Source: Neotamlana nanhaiensis (lineage in GTDB: Bacteria > Bacteroidota > Bacteroidia > Flavobacteriales > Flavobacteriaceae). From it: DNA of 64,000 nt. Where the stretch lies: positions 1 to 64,000 of the forward strand of contig NZ_JTDV01000001.1 of the NCBI RefSeq assembly GCF_000943555.1. The letters are read 5' to 3'. Under the pieces are notes generated by a model that saw only the letters and a list, made by a program, of their open reading frames with translations, was not told the origin of the DNA and did not search any database. Shown here piece by piece: positions 53,404-62,604 of this stretch. Positions within the stretch are counted from its first letter, which is position 1. Each line of letters starts with the position of its first letter. Made by a program: the position numbers and the translations under genes.

Positions 53404-54252
53404 TTACTTAGCACCCCAGTCTTTAAGCGAAGCTTCATTAAACTTAACATATTGTGCATTTCCCGCTTTCTTTGCTGCCTCTAACGATTGTTTCGCTAAG
53501 CTAATAGCGCCTTTTTTATCGCCAGCTGCGGCATAAATTAAAGATTGTTGTCTTAACTGATAAAATACAGGAGTTTCAAACATACTCATCGCTTTATCAA
53601 TCCATGTTTTGGCTTGCTTAATATCTTTTCCAGAATTTAAATAATAAACGGCCGAAGCATAATAGTCGTTAGCACTTGGTCCGTTCATCACAGCATTAAT
53701 AGCCGCTGTTACTTTAGCATCAGTAGGAACAGTAAATGGAATTGCTACATACGATTTTTCCCAAAGCATTTCTATTTTAGCAGAATTACTAGTAATACTA
53801 TTAATATCTATGGTAAATGTTTCAACATTAAAAGGCACTTCAAAAACTTCAACACTAACAGTTGCCGCTACTTTACTGGTATCCCAATTACGTGGTGTAC
53901 CCCAGTTATTGGTATCGGTATAAAACATAATATCCCATTGTTTTGCCGAATTTAATTTAGTAAAAATAGCGTACGAACCTGCTTTTAGCGCCTGATCGCC
54001 TACTTTTACATCGTCACTGAATGTAATTACAGTATTTTGGTTGGCACCTGTTCTCCAAATACTTCCCCACGCTTCCAATTCTCCAAAAATAGTTCTTCCT
54101 TTTACGCTTGGTCTGGAATACGTTACGGTAATGTCGGTTAAACCAACTTTTTGCTCTAGTTTACTTGCAGGACTTGCTGCAGGCGTTTCTATTTGGGCGT
54201 TTACAGCGAATACTACGGTAAGCGCAAATAGAAGTGATAGTAATTTTTTCAT
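53404..54252 (-). CDS. DUF2911 protein with TPR-like tail
   Basis: 282 residues with a signal peptide (1-19, ending FAVNAQ). The DUF2911 domain occupies about 25-185: SPASKLEQKVGLTDITVTYS, then WRTGANQNTVITFSDDVKVG and FYTDTNNWGTPRNWD. The remainder (about 190-282) reads as helical TPR-type hairpins (DYYASAVYYLNSG, SLAKQSLEAAKKAG). Function unknown; periplasmic by its signal. Convergent with the oxidoreductase gene. Confidence 0.87.
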   Translation of the reverse strand: MKKLLSLLFALTVVFAVNAQIETPAASPASKLEQKVGLTDITVTYSRPSVKGRTIFGELEAWGSIWRTGANQNTVITFSDDVKVGDQALKAGSYAIFTKLNSAKQWDIMFYTDTNNWGTPRNWDTSKVAATVSVEVFEVPFNVETFTIDINSITSNSAKIEMLWEKSYVAIPFTVPTDAKVTAAINAVMNGPSANDYYASAVYYLNSGKDIKQAKTWIDKAMSMFETPVFYQLRQQSLIYAAAGDKKGAISLAKQSLEAAKKAGNAQYVKFNEASLKDWGAK

Positions 54253-54389
54253 TTTTAATTAATATTTAAGGTCTATAATTATTAGCCATAAAATTACGCA
54301 TCAAATACACTACATATGTTAACAAAAGCCTAAAATGAATAAAATTTTATTGTGACTTAATTTCTTTTATACTGATATTTCAATAAATC

Positions 54390-54568
54390 AAAACAAAAAT
54401 TGAATTATTGGATTAATTAAATCTGAAATATTTACCGAGGAAAAAACCAATTAGCCTTTTATTTTAAAGCATTTAAAAGAGTTAAAAAACCTAGGATTAA
54501 TTCAAGGTACTATTGCAGATACTAGCGCTTGTTACTGCATCAATCATGATAATTGGACAAAAATGTAA
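54390..54568 (+). pseudogene. Decayed ArsR-family regulator, C-terminal half readable
   Basis: From about 54461 one frame reads ILKHLKELKNLGLIQGTI, then ADTSACYCINHDNW and a stop at 54566. HLKELKxxGLIxG followed by xTSxCYCINxxxW is the recognition-helix and wing segment of ArsR-family regulators of the arsenic branch. Upstream the frame is broken by TAG (54452), and a shifted frame carries SEIFTEEKTN-like residues where the first HTH helices should be. No intact start exists. This is a gene remnant, not an active repressor; the arsenic genes it once served are not visible nearby. Confidence 0.6.
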
Positions 54569-54853
54569 ACAGCTATCACTTCATTTTTAAACAGTAAAAC
54601 CAACAACCATTCGTGTTGTTAAAATATATTAATTATGACTTTTACAAGATTAGAAAATTAGCATCGTGCATAAAAAATAGACATTTTAAGTTGAGCGTAA
54701 CCAAAACCTATGCAGTCATTAATAACTATTAGATTTTGATTGCGCTCATTTATTTTTACAAATGCTCTAATTTATTGTCATTTAAATGATAGTGAATTTA
54801 ACCAGAAACCATTCTATTTAATCACTTGAAAAACAGATAAACTACATCGTCTT
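54569..54853. other. Gene-free region upstream of the photoprotection operon
   Basis: No coding frame is convincing. A weak AACAAC/GTTGTT stem occurs near 54600. The region is probably the rest of the decayed locus that began with the ArsR remnant. Confidence 0.45.
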
Positions 54854-54905
54854 GTTAATTTTTGTTTAACCTATATTTAATTAAGTTAAACATTTTGTAT
54901 CTTTA
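54854..54905 (+). promoter_or_regulatory. Operator-promoter P1 of the photoprotection locus
   Basis: GTTAATTTTTGTTTAA (54854-54869), 16-base spacer, TTAAACATT (54886-54894), three bases, then the -7 box TATCTTTA (54898-54905). TGTTTAAC (54863-54870) and GTTAAACA (54885-54892) form a perfect inverted repeat with starts 22 bases apart. A start near 54912 leads to the ATG at 54927. The same architecture with identical spacing recurs at 62118. Confidence 0.75.
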
Positions 54906-54926
54906 TGCTATTAAAAACAAAAAGTA

Positions 54927-55583
54927 ATGGCAAAAAAGAAACATATAAATGCTAACGACATCATCTCATTTTACATGGATTTTGTTTTAGAGCACAACGA
55001 ACAACCTAAAACAGTTTATGCTTTTGCAAAACATAATAATTTTGAAGAAGCTAAATTCTACGCACATTTCGGAAGTTTTGAGGCCATTGAAAAAGGTGTA
55101 TTTCAAGCCTTCTTCCATAATACATTATCGGCTTTAGAAGCTAGTGAAGATTATCAAAATTTCCAACCTAGAAACAAATTACTCAGTTTCTACTTCACGT
55201 TTTTCGAGAATCTTACTGCAAACCGTAGTTACGTTATTTATGCACTTAATAAGCATAAAAACAAACTCAAGAACCTTATGGTGCTCAAGGATTTCAAAAC
55301 AAGTTTTACCAACTACATTCATGGTCTCGGGATTGAGCTAATTGAAACGAAGCAAGAACGCATTGATAAAATTCAGCAGAATACCTTAAAAGAATCCGCT
55401 TGGATGCAATTAATGCTAACCCTAAAGTTCTGGATGGATGATACATCGGCATCTTTTGAAAAAACAGATATTTTCATTGAAAAATCGGTAAATACGAGTT
55501 TTGATGTTTTGAATATTGCACCACTAAAAAGCCTGATAGATTTTGGAAAATTCATTTACAAAGAAAAAATCCAAATGAACTAA
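54927..55583 (+). CDS. TetR-like regulator
   Basis: 218 residues. N terminus basic, then a helix-turn-helix-like part (INANDIISFYMDFVLEHN, then KTVYAFAKHNNFEEAKFYAHF, where the recognition helix would be) and a long all-helical ligand domain with FFENLTANRSYVIYAL and WMQLMLTLKFWMDDTS. The HTH is diverged, so it may be a TetR-type sensor with an altered DNA contact. It is the first gene behind operator P1 and could be the autoregulator, although the inverted repeat before it also precedes the 62185 gene. Its ligand is unknown. The kinase gene follows 63 bases on. Confidence 0.8.
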   Translation: MAKKKHINANDIISFYMDFVLEHNEQPKTVYAFAKHNNFEEAKFYAHFGSFEAIEKGVFQAFFHNTLSALEASEDYQNFQPRNKLLSFYFTFFENLTANRSYVIYALNKHKNKLKNLMVLKDFKTSFTNYIHGLGIELIETKQERIDKIQQNTLKESAWMQLMLTLKFWMDDTSASFEKTDIFIEKSVNTSFDVLNIAPLKSLIDFGKFIYKEKIQMN

Positions 55584-55646
55584 ATATGCAAAGAGCTGCT
55601 TCAAACAAAGTGGCTCAAATTAAAAAATACCCAAAAAAAGCATCCC

Positions 55647-56957
55647 ATGAAAACCATAGATAAAATACCTGTTTCGAAAATTTCTCGAGCTACAAAACTG
55701 GTTTCAACTGGCGCTAAAGTTGGTGTTAATTATCTCAAATATTATGGCGATAAAATCACCAAAGACGAAACGATAGCCAAAGAAAACCTCAATAAAAACA
55801 ATGCTGAAGACATTTATGACAGCTTAAAACAACTTAAAGGTAGTGCTTTAAAAGTAGCGCAAATGTTGAGTATGGAAAAAAGCATTTTACCACAGGCTTA
55901 TGTAGAGAAATTCTCTTTGGCACAGTTTTCTGTTCCGCCATTATCGGCACCTTTAGTAAAAAAAACATTTAAAAAATACTTCGGAAAATTACCAAACTAC
56001 ATTTTTGATAGCTTCAATCTTAATTCGGTTAATGCAGCCAGTATTGGTCAAGTGCATTTAGCCGAAAAGGATGGGAAAAAACTTGCTGTGAAAATTCAAT
56101 ATCCTGGTGTTGCTGAGAGTATTTCAACCGATTTAGCCTTAGTAAAACCAATAGCTATCAAAATGTTTAACATCAAAGGAAAAGATAGCGACAAGTATTT
56201 TAAAGAGGTAGAAAACAAACTAATTGAAGAAACCAATTACGTACTTGAAGTGGCGCAAAGTAAAGCCATCGCTAAGGCTTGTAAACACATTCCTAATCTT
56301 AAATTTCCTGAGTATTACGAAGATTTATCTTCAGAACGCATTATAACCATGGATTGGATGGAAGGCGAACATCTTTCTGAATTTACCGCGCACAATACCA
56401 ATCAAGAATTAGCAAACCAGCTTGGGCAAGCGCTTTGGGATTTTTATATGTATCAAATGCACATGCTCAAAAAAGTACATGCTGATCCGCATCCTGGAAA
56501 CTTTTTAGTGTCTAATCAAGGTGAACTTATTGCTTTGGATTTTGGTTGCATGAAAGCAGTTCCTGAAGATTTTTACATACCGTATTTTGAATTGGCTAAA
56601 AAAGAAAGCCTACAAGACAAGGCTTTGTTTACCGAAAAGATGTTTGAATTAGAAATTCTTCGTAAAGAAGATTCTAAAGAAGAATTAGAGTTCTTCTCAG
56701 CAATGTTTCATGAGTTACTTAGTTTATTTACCAAACCATTTCATGTAAAAACTTTTGATTTTTCTGATGCTGAATTTTTCAATGCTATTTCAGAAATGGG
56801 ACAACGTTACAGCAAAAACACCGAACTTAAAAAGATGAATGGTAATCGCGGATCGAAACACTTCATTTACATTAACAGAACCTTTTTTGGACTGTATAAT
56901 TTAATGTTCGATTTGAAAGCACAAAACATCAAAATTAACAACTTTAAAAAACTATAA
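55647..56957 (+). CDS. ABC1/UbiB-family atypical kinase
   Basis: 436 residues. The Ala-rich nucleotide loop A130-A-S-I-G-Q-V-H, the lysine in LAVKIQYPGV, DPHPGNF, and LIALDFGCMKAVPE (the DFG-like metal site) are all present. The N-terminal KxGQ motif of this family reads K69-V-A-Q72 here (alanine for glycine), in ALKVAQMLSME. Family members help quinone synthesis and membrane redox protection as ATPases or kinases. It overlaps the flavin reductase gene by one base (TAATG), tying it to the light-damage operon. Confidence 0.92.
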   Translation: MKTIDKIPVSKISRATKLVSTGAKVGVNYLKYYGDKITKDETIAKENLNKNNAEDIYDSLKQLKGSALKVAQMLSMEKSILPQAYVEKFSLAQFSVPPLSAPLVKKTFKKYFGKLPNYIFDSFNLNSVNAASIGQVHLAEKDGKKLAVKIQYPGVAESISTDLALVKPIAIKMFNIKGKDSDKYFKEVENKLIEETNYVLEVAQSKAIAKACKHIPNLKFPEYYEDLSSERIITMDWMEGEHLSEFTAHNTNQELANQLGQALWDFYMYQMHMLKKVHADPHPGNFLVSNQGELIALDFGCMKAVPEDFYIPYFELAKKESLQDKALFTEKMFELEILRKEDSKEELEFFSAMFHELLSLFTKPFHVKTFDFSDAEFFNAISEMGQRYSKNTELKKMNGNRGSKHFIYINRTFFGLYNLMFDLKAQNIKINNFKKL

Positions 56958-57592
56958 TGGCCTATTTTACAGCTTCACATATAGATGCCTTACCGCACAT
57001 TTATAGAATTAATTTAATAAACAGTTGTTCTGGTTACAAATCGGCAAACCTTATTGGTACTGCTTCAAAAAGTGGTGAAGAAAACGTGGCGGTGTTTAGT
57101 TCTGTAACGCATATTGGCTCTAGTCCTGCCATGTTAGGTCTCTTTTTACGACCAACTACGGTCCCTAGAAACACTTATCAGAATATTAAGGATACAGGGT
57201 ATTACACCATCAATCATATTTATAAATCGATTACAAAAGATGCGCATCATACTTCAGCCAAATACGATAAAAGTATTTCAGAATTTGATGTCACCGAATT
57301 ACAATCCGAATACAAACAAGAATTTCACGCACCATTTGTAAGTGGTTCGCCTGTGCAATTGGCTATGGAATTTGTTGAAGAATATCATATTAAAGCTAAT
57401 GATACCATTTTAGTCATTGGTAAAATAGTCGGACTTTTTGTAAACGACGCACTTATTGAAGATGATGGTTTTATCAACATTTCTAAGGCCGAAGTCGCTG
57501 CAATAAACGGATTAGACGGTTATGCCATTCCTGAAAATAAAACAAGATTTGGGTATCAACGCCCAAAAACTGTAGCTAATTCAATAACCTAA
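56957..57592 (+). CDS. Flavin reductase-like domain protein
   Basis: 211 residues with the FMN-binding split-barrel fold: LINSCSGYKSANLIGTAS near the N terminus, SSPAMLGLFLRPTTVPRNTY, YYTINHIYKSITKDAHHTS, FVSGSPVQLAMEFVE and ILVIGKIVGLFV. It binds FMN or FAD and may reduce it with NAD(P)H. In the photolyase operon it plausibly helps keep flavin reduced (inference). Translational coupling to the UbiB-like gene. Confidence 0.9.
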   Translation: MAYFTASHIDALPHIYRINLINSCSGYKSANLIGTASKSGEENVAVFSSVTHIGSSPAMLGLFLRPTTVPRNTYQNIKDTGYYTINHIYKSITKDAHHTSAKYDKSISEFDVTELQSEYKQEFHAPFVSGSPVQLAMEFVEEYHIKANDTILVIGKIVGLFVNDALIEDDGFINISKAEVAAINGLDGYAIPENKTRFGYQRPKTVANSIT

Positions 57593-57626
57593 ATAGCCTA
57601 CACCTTAAAAACAAACAACATTAATT

Positions 57627-59051
57627 ATGACTATTCTCGTAACAGGAGCAACAGGCTACATTGGCAAACGGTTAATTCCTTTTTTAATAAATGAAGGACA
57701 TACCGTAGTGTGCGTGGTTCGCGACCGATTGAGAGCCGATAAAAGCTACAGCGAGGAAGAACTAATTTATGTTATTGAAGCCGATTTTTTAAAGCCGGAA
57801 ACCTTAAATAATATTCCTAAAAAGATAGATGTGGCGTATTACCTCATACATTCCATGTCTAATTCATCAAAAAAATTTAATGAACTTGAAGAAACCTGTG
57901 CAGTAAACTTCAAGAATTACATGGAAACTACTCAGGTTGATCAAGTCATTTATTTAAGTGGAATTACCAACGAAGACCGACTTTCAAAACATTTAGAATC
58001 TAGAAAAAACGTTGAAAATAAACTGAATTCGAAACACTACGCGCTTACTACTTTTAAAGCTGGAATTATTGTGGGTTCAGGAAGTTCATCGTTTGAGATT
58101 ATTCGAGATTTGGTTGAAAAACTTCCTGTAATGATCGCGCCAAAGTGGCTTCACACCAAAACCCAACCTATTGCTGTTCGCCATGTTTTAAACTATTTGA
58201 GTAAAGCTGCTGGAAACACCAAATTGTATAACAACGCATTCGATATTTTTGGGCCTGAAATATTAACGTACAAGCAAATGCTCCTACAGTTTGCAAAAGT
58301 TAGAGGATTGAAACGCTACATTTTAACGGTTCCTGTAATGACGCCCAAATTATCGTCGTATTGGTTATATTTTGTCACATCGACTTCATACAAACTAGCA
58401 ACCTCGTTGGTAGATAGTATGGGCATTCAAATAATAGGAAAACCAAGTGACATTAACGCAATTTTAAATATTGACCCGATAACTTATAAAGAAGCCGTCG
58501 AATTAGCATTCGAAAAAATTGAGCAAAACGGTATTATTTCCAGTTGGAAAGATTCTATGGTTAGTAGTGGTCGTTTACGAAACAATCTTCATAAATACGT
58601 GAATGTGCCACAGTACGGCTGTTTTAAAGATTATAAAGAAAAACAGGTTTTAAATGCTAAAAAGACCATTGATAAAATATGGCGTATAGGTGGCGTAAAT
58701 GGTTGGTATTACGGTACATTTTTATGGAAAATTAGAGGCTATATCGATAAGGTTTTTGGCGGTATAGGATTACGCCGTGGACGAACTAGCCCAACTGAAC
58801 TTGATGCCGGTGATGCGCTTGACTTTTGGCGCGTTATTTTTGCCGATAAAGAACAACAAAAACTACTGCTTTACGCCGAAATGCGCTTACCTGGCGAGGC
58901 TTGGTTAGAATTTAAAATTGAAAATAACCTACTCAAACAAACGGCTACATTTAGACCACGTGGGCTTTGGGGACGCCTATATTGGTATAGCGTTTTACCC
59001 TTTCACGGCTTTATTTTTAGAGGCATGATTAACAAACTTGCCAATGCCTAA
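57627..59051 (+). CDS. SDR-type NAD(P)-binding protein with C-terminal DUF2867
   Basis: 474 residues. N-terminal Rossmann domain (1-290) with [18 protein letters not shown] and [14 protein letters not shown] in place of the classical YxxxK, and [11 protein letters not shown]. The C-terminal DUF2867 domain (about 325-470) contains INKLRxG-like [31 protein letters not shown] and [20 protein letters not shown]. Proteins of this build often stand beside photolyases and carotenoid genes; the reaction is unknown. The end overlaps the DUF2256 gene by eight bases. Confidence 0.9.
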   Translation: MTILVTGATGYIGKRLIPFLINEGHTVVCVVRDRLRADKSYSEEELIYVIEADFLKPETLNNIPKKIDVAYYLIHSMSNSSKKFNELEETCAVNFKNYMETTQVDQVIYLSGITNEDRLSKHLESRKNVENKLNSKHYALTTFKAGIIVGSGSSSFEIIRDLVEKLPVMIAPKWLHTKTQPIAVRHVLNYLSKAAGNTKLYNNAFDIFGPEILTYKQMLLQFAKVRGLKRYILTVPVMTPKLSSYWLYFVTSTSYKLATSLVDSMGIQIIGKPSDINAILNIDPITYKEAVELAFEKIEQNGIISSWKDSMVSSGRLRNNLHKYVNVPQYGCFKDYKEKQVLNAKKTIDKIWRIGGVNGWYYGTFLWKIRGYIDKVFGGIGLRRGRTSPTELDAGDALDFWRVIFADKEQQKLLLYAEMRLPGEAWLEFKIENNLLKQTATFRPRGLWGRLYWYSVLPFHGFIFRGMINKLANA

Positions 59052-59193
59052 AGGAATAGCTAAACAACACTTACCAACAAAGATTTGTCCCGTTTGCCAA
59101 CTACCATTTACATGGCGAAAAAAATGGGAGAAAAATTGGGACAATATAAAATATTGTAGCGAAAAATGCAGAAGAAACAAAACACAAGCCTAG
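59044..59193 (+). CDS. DUF2256 zinc-ribbon microprotein
   Basis: 49 residues, ATG at 59044, stop 59191-59193. It has two cysteine pairs, CPVC at residues 15-18 and CSEKC at 38-42, framing a Trp-rich segment ([10 protein letters not shown]), the exact layout of DUF2256, a zinc-binding family that regularly accompanies photolyase/cryptochrome genes. The gene overlaps the SDR gene by eight bases and the photolyase gene by 28, so the three are strictly co-translated. Its function is unknown. Confidence 0.88.
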   Translation: MPKGIAKQHLPTKICPVCQLPFTWRKKWEKNWDNIKYCSEKCRRNKTQA

Positions 59194-60476
59194 TTTGGTT
59201 TAGAAACGATTTAAGCATTCACGATAACGCTTCGTTAGCCAATGCTATTAAAAGTAATAATCGTGTCATCGCTTTATTTTGCTTTGATCCAAGACAATTT
59301 GAAGATGATCAATTTGGCTTTAAAAAAACCGAAAAATACAGAGCTAAATTTTTAATTGAAACCGTAACCGATTTAAAAAATAATCTAGCTCAACTTAATA
59401 TTCCGTTATTTGTGTATACCATAAAACCGGAAAATTGTATTCCAGATTTGGTAGAAAATTATCAAGTCAATCATATTTTTTTACAAGAAGAATGGACGCA
59501 AGAAGAAGTTGATGTATTTAATAAGGTGAAAGAAAAGTTGCCTGATCACATCCAAATTTTAGCAAGTTACAATCAATTTTTATATCATCCGGAGGATATT
59601 CCTTTCAGTATAGAACAATTACCTAAAGTTTTTACGGAATTTAGAAAAGCTTGCGAAAAACAAAGCACAATACGACCAGAAACTTCTTTTTCAAATGAAA
59701 AAATAAATGAAAACACTTTAGAAAATCCAACTTCTATTCCAACACTTCAGGATTTAGGTTTTGAAGATTTTGAAGTTCATCCAAATTTTGCGTTTCCGTT
59801 AAAAGGTGGAGAAACTGAAGGATTGAAACGTTTGGAAGACTATTTTTTCAACTCTAAAAAATTAGGCGTTTATAAAAAGACGCGTAACGGATTGATTGGT
59901 AAAGATTTTAGTTCCAAATTTTCACCTTGGTTAGCCAATGGAAGCATTTCTGCTAAACATATTTACTATCAAGTCAAGCAGTTTGAGAAAGCCTATTTTA
60001 AAAACGATTCTACCTTTTGGCTTATTTTCGAGCTTATTTGGCGCGACTATTTTAAATATGTGTCTTTAAAATTTGGCAATCAAATCTTTAAAATAGGTGG
60101 AATTTTAAACAAGGATTACAACTGGTCTAAAAATCAACAAAAAATTAACGACTGGATAAATGGTAAAACGTCTGAACCTTTTGTAAATGCCAATATGATC
60201 GAACTTAAAAAAACTGGTTGGATGAGTAATCGCGGTAGACAAAATGTAGCGAGTTATTTTGCAAAGTCCATGGAATTAGATTGGCGCATTGGTGCAGCGT
60301 ATTTTGAGAGTTTACTTATCGATTACGATGTGCACAGCAATTACGGTAACTGGATGTATGTTGCTGGCGTTGGTAACGACCCGAGAGACCGAAAGTTTAA
60401 CGTCAAACTTCAAGCCGACCGCTACGATAGTAACGGTAAATACCAGCGTTTATGGTTACAAGACACTTTATTTTAA
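59166..60476 (+). CDS. DASH-family cryptochrome/deoxyribodipyrimidine photolyase
   Basis: 436 residues. N-terminal alpha/beta antenna domain ([20 protein letters not shown]; the KxxxYRAKFL segment), and a C-terminal FAD-binding helical domain with [19 protein letters not shown], then [20 protein letters not shown] and [20 protein letters not shown]. These are DASH features. DASH enzymes repair cyclobutane dimers in single-stranded DNA by light and bind MTHF as antenna. The short REP-like repeat lies between this gene and the next. Confidence 0.95.
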   Translation: MQKKQNTSLVWFRNDLSIHDNASLANAIKSNNRVIALFCFDPRQFEDDQFGFKKTEKYRAKFLIETVTDLKNNLAQLNIPLFVYTIKPENCIPDLVENYQVNHIFLQEEWTQEEVDVFNKVKEKLPDHIQILASYNQFLYHPEDIPFSIEQLPKVFTEFRKACEKQSTIRPETSFSNEKINENTLENPTSIPTLQDLGFEDFEVHPNFAFPLKGGETEGLKRLEDYFFNSKKLGVYKKTRNGLIGKDFSSKFSPWLANGSISAKHIYYQVKQFEKAYFKNDSTFWLIFELIWRDYFKYVSLKFGNQIFKIGGILNKDYNWSKNQQKINDWINGKTSEPFVNANMIELKKTGWMSNRGRQNVASYFAKSMELDWRIGAAYFESLLIDYDVHSNYGNWMYVAGVGNDPRDRKFNVKLQADRYDSNGKYQRLWLQDTLF

Positions 60477-60486
60477 AATATATTTA

Positions 60487-60509
60487 TGTCAGTCTGAGCA
60501 CAGTCGAAG
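60487..60509. repeat. Dispersed repeat, copy 2
   Basis: TGTCAGTCTGAGCACAGTCG followed by AAG. It matches the reverse complement of the copy at 37961 with a few changes. It lies in the 48-base gap between the two photolyase genes. Confidence 0.65.
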
Positions 60510-60524
60510 ACTAAAAAAGATTTC

Positions 60525-62057
60525 ATGAAAACACTTAGACTTATACTTGGCGATCAATTAAACAGCAAACACAGTAGGTATAAAACCAACGATAAAAATG
60601 TAGTGTATTGTCTATTTGAAATGCGCCAAGAAACCGATTATGTCACGCATCATATTCAAAAAATAATTGGCTTTTTTGCTGCAATGCGTGCGTTTTCAAA
60701 TCATCTTAAAACAAACAATTTTAAAGTTGTCTATTACAAACTAGACGATAAAGACAACACGCAAGATTTAGTTAAAAACCTAAAACAACTTATCAAAAAA
60801 CACGATATTGAAAAGTTTGAATACCAATTACCAGACGAGTATCGCGTAGATCAACAATTATCAGAATTTTGCAAGTCTCTAGATATTGAATCTGAAGTGT
60901 TTTCAACAGAACATTTTTACACAGAACGCAATGACTTAAAGAACTTCTTCAAAGGTAAAAAGCAATATTTAATGGAGAATTTTTACCGCGATATGCGTAA
61001 AAAGCACGACATTCTTATGGCTGGAAACCAACCTGAAGGCGGTAAATGGAACTACGACAAAAGTAATCGCAACAAATGGAAAGGCGAACACAATATTCCG
61101 ACTTACAAATATTTTAAAAATGATGTTTCAAATATTGTCGAGTTAATCAAAAAAAGTGACATCAAAACCATTGGCAAATTTGACACTAAAACGTTTAGTT
61201 ACCCAATTACCAGAGCACAAGCGCTTGATCAACTTAAATATTTCTGTGAGGAATTGCTCATTCATTTTGGCGATTATCAAGATGCCATGCATACGGACGA
61301 AGTCTATTTATTCCATTCACGATTATCTTTTGCGATGAATATCAAGCTTATTTCAGCAAAAAATATTGTAGATACTGTTTTAAATTATTGGCGCAAACAT
61401 GGTAACAATATTGATATTTCTCAAGTTGAAGGTTTTATTCGTCAAATTATTGGTTGGCGAGAGTATATGCGCGGTATGTATTGGGCTTTAATGCCAGATT
61501 ATAAAACTGAAAATCATTTAGAAAACACCAATAAACTTCCTGAATTTTATTGGACAGGAAACACCAAAATGAATTGCCTAAAAAATGCCATAACCAACAG
61601 TCTTGATAATGGTTACGCGCATCACATACAGCGTTTAATGGTGACTGGTAATTTTGCGTTGCTTGCACAAATAAATCCAGAAGATGTTGATGCATGGTAT
61701 TTAGGTATTTATGTTGATGCTTTAGAATGGGTACAATTACCCAACACGCGTGGCATGAGTCAATTTGCTGATGGTGGAAAAATAGCAACCAAACCATACG
61801 TTTCTAGCGGAAGTTACATCAATAAAATGAGTAATTATTGTGATAATTGCCATTACGATAAAAAAGAAAAATTAGGCAACAAAGCTTGTCCTTTTAACAG
61901 CTTATACTGGAATTTTTTAGATGACAAACGCAGCATTTTAGGCAATAACCGTCGTATGGGAATGATGTACAGTTTACTTGATAAAATGGATAAAGACCAA
62001 CTGGTAAACATCAAAAAACGTGCACAAAGTATCATTGAAAATCCTGATAATTATTAG
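60525..62057 (+). CDS. Iron-sulfur (6-4) photolyase, PhrB type (FeS-BCP)
   Basis: 510 residues. N-terminal DPRP domain (LRLILGDQLNSKHSRY; YCLFEMRQETDYV) and a C-terminal FAD domain (FIRQIIGWREYMRGMYWALM, DGYAHHIQRLMVTGNFALL, YLGIYVDALEWVQLPNTRGM). Four cysteines, C351, C439, C442 and C455, match the spacing of the Fe4S4 ligands of Agrobacterium PhrB (350, 438, 441, 454). Such enzymes repair (6-4) photoproducts and carry an FeS cluster and, in the characterised member, a lumazine antenna. Together with the DASH gene the cell covers two classes of UV lesion. Confidence 0.95.
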   Translation: MKTLRLILGDQLNSKHSRYKTNDKNVVYCLFEMRQETDYVTHHIQKIIGFFAAMRAFSNHLKTNNFKVVYYKLDDKDNTQDLVKNLKQLIKKHDIEKFEYQLPDEYRVDQQLSEFCKSLDIESEVFSTEHFYTERNDLKNFFKGKKQYLMENFYRDMRKKHDILMAGNQPEGGKWNYDKSNRNKWKGEHNIPTYKYFKNDVSNIVELIKKSDIKTIGKFDTKTFSYPITRAQALDQLKYFCEELLIHFGDYQDAMHTDEVYLFHSRLSFAMNIKLISAKNIVDTVLNYWRKHGNNIDISQVEGFIRQIIGWREYMRGMYWALMPDYKTENHLENTNKLPEFYWTGNTKMNCLKNAITNSLDNGYAHHIQRLMVTGNFALLAQINPEDVDAWYLGIYVDALEWVQLPNTRGMSQFADGGKIATKPYVSSGSYINKMSNYCDNCHYDKKEKLGNKACPFNSLYWNFLDDKRSILGNNRRMGMMYSLLDKMDKDQLVNIKKRAQSIIENPDNY

Positions 62058-62117
62058 AAATTACCAGAACTAATAAATCTTTGAAACCACACACCACATT
62101 CAATCAAACACATAAAT

Positions 62118-62169
62118 GTTAATTTTTGTTTAATTTTTATAAAAAAAATTTAAACATTATTTATCTTTG
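62118..62169 (+). promoter_or_regulatory. Operator-promoter P2 of the photoprotection locus
   Basis: GTTAATTTTTGTTTAA (62118-62133), 16-base spacer, TTAAACATT (62150-62158), three bases, then TATCTTTG (62162-62169, perfect -7). The conserved blocks and all spacings equal those of P1 at 54854, while the spacer differs. A start near 62176 lies about 9 bases before the ATG at 62185. Confidence 0.78.
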
Positions 62170-62184
62170 AGGAAAGCTTTACCA

Positions 62185-62604
62185 ATGGTATTAGATACAA
62201 CACATTACAACAAAGAGCATAAATTCATAATAAACGAATTGGTAGGAAGACCGTACACGCTTTTTGAAGCTTTTAGAATAAAAGGTATTGGTTCTTCCAG
62301 AATGATAATTGATGAAGTAAGTAACAACTTTAAAAAATACCTTAATAAAGTATCGAATATCAATTATGCAAACATCGAAATTAGAAAAGAAGGCATACTG
62401 GTTTACATTAACAAAGGATTGAAAAATTACACTTGGGCTATTCCATATTACCAACTTGTTATTTACAAAACCGATGCAACGAGCATACACGCTCAAGGTA
62501 ATTTCATTCGATTTAATATGAATAAGATGCTAAAGGAAAATAAACAGTTTTTTAAAAAGATATTAAACGAGAAAATAAAGTACAGTAAACAATTTAGCTT
62601 TTGA
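62185..62604 (+). CDS. Uncharacterised photoprotection-locus protein
   Basis: 139 residues from ATG 62185; an upstream TTG at 62167 overlaps the -7 box and cannot be transcribed from P2. The protein is basic and mixed alpha/beta (NYANIEIRKEGILVYINK, TWAIPYYQLVIYKTD, ending KYSKQFSF). No family recognised by me; the same-operon neighbours are TIGR03643 and FolE genes. It overlaps the next gene by four bases. It belongs to a P2-driven unit, so light or oxidative control is likely. Confidence 0.72.
   Translation: MVLDTTHYNKEHKFIINELVGRPYTLFEAFRIKGIGSSRMIIDEVSNNFKKYLNKVSNINYANIEIRKEGILVYINKGLKNYTWAIPYYQLVIYKTDATSIHAQGNFIRFNMNKMLKENKQFFKKILNEKIKYSKQFSF

Noticed and set aside
55587-55664. Small ATG frame of about 25 codons between TetR-like and UbiB-like genes
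   Set aside because: No domain or hydrophobic pattern, and it runs into the UbiB-like start in another frame; nothing supports translation.
62167-62184. TTG start for the orphan behind P2
   Set aside because: The codon overlaps the -7 box TATCTTTG at 62162-62169, so it would not be in the transcript; ATG 62185 is used.
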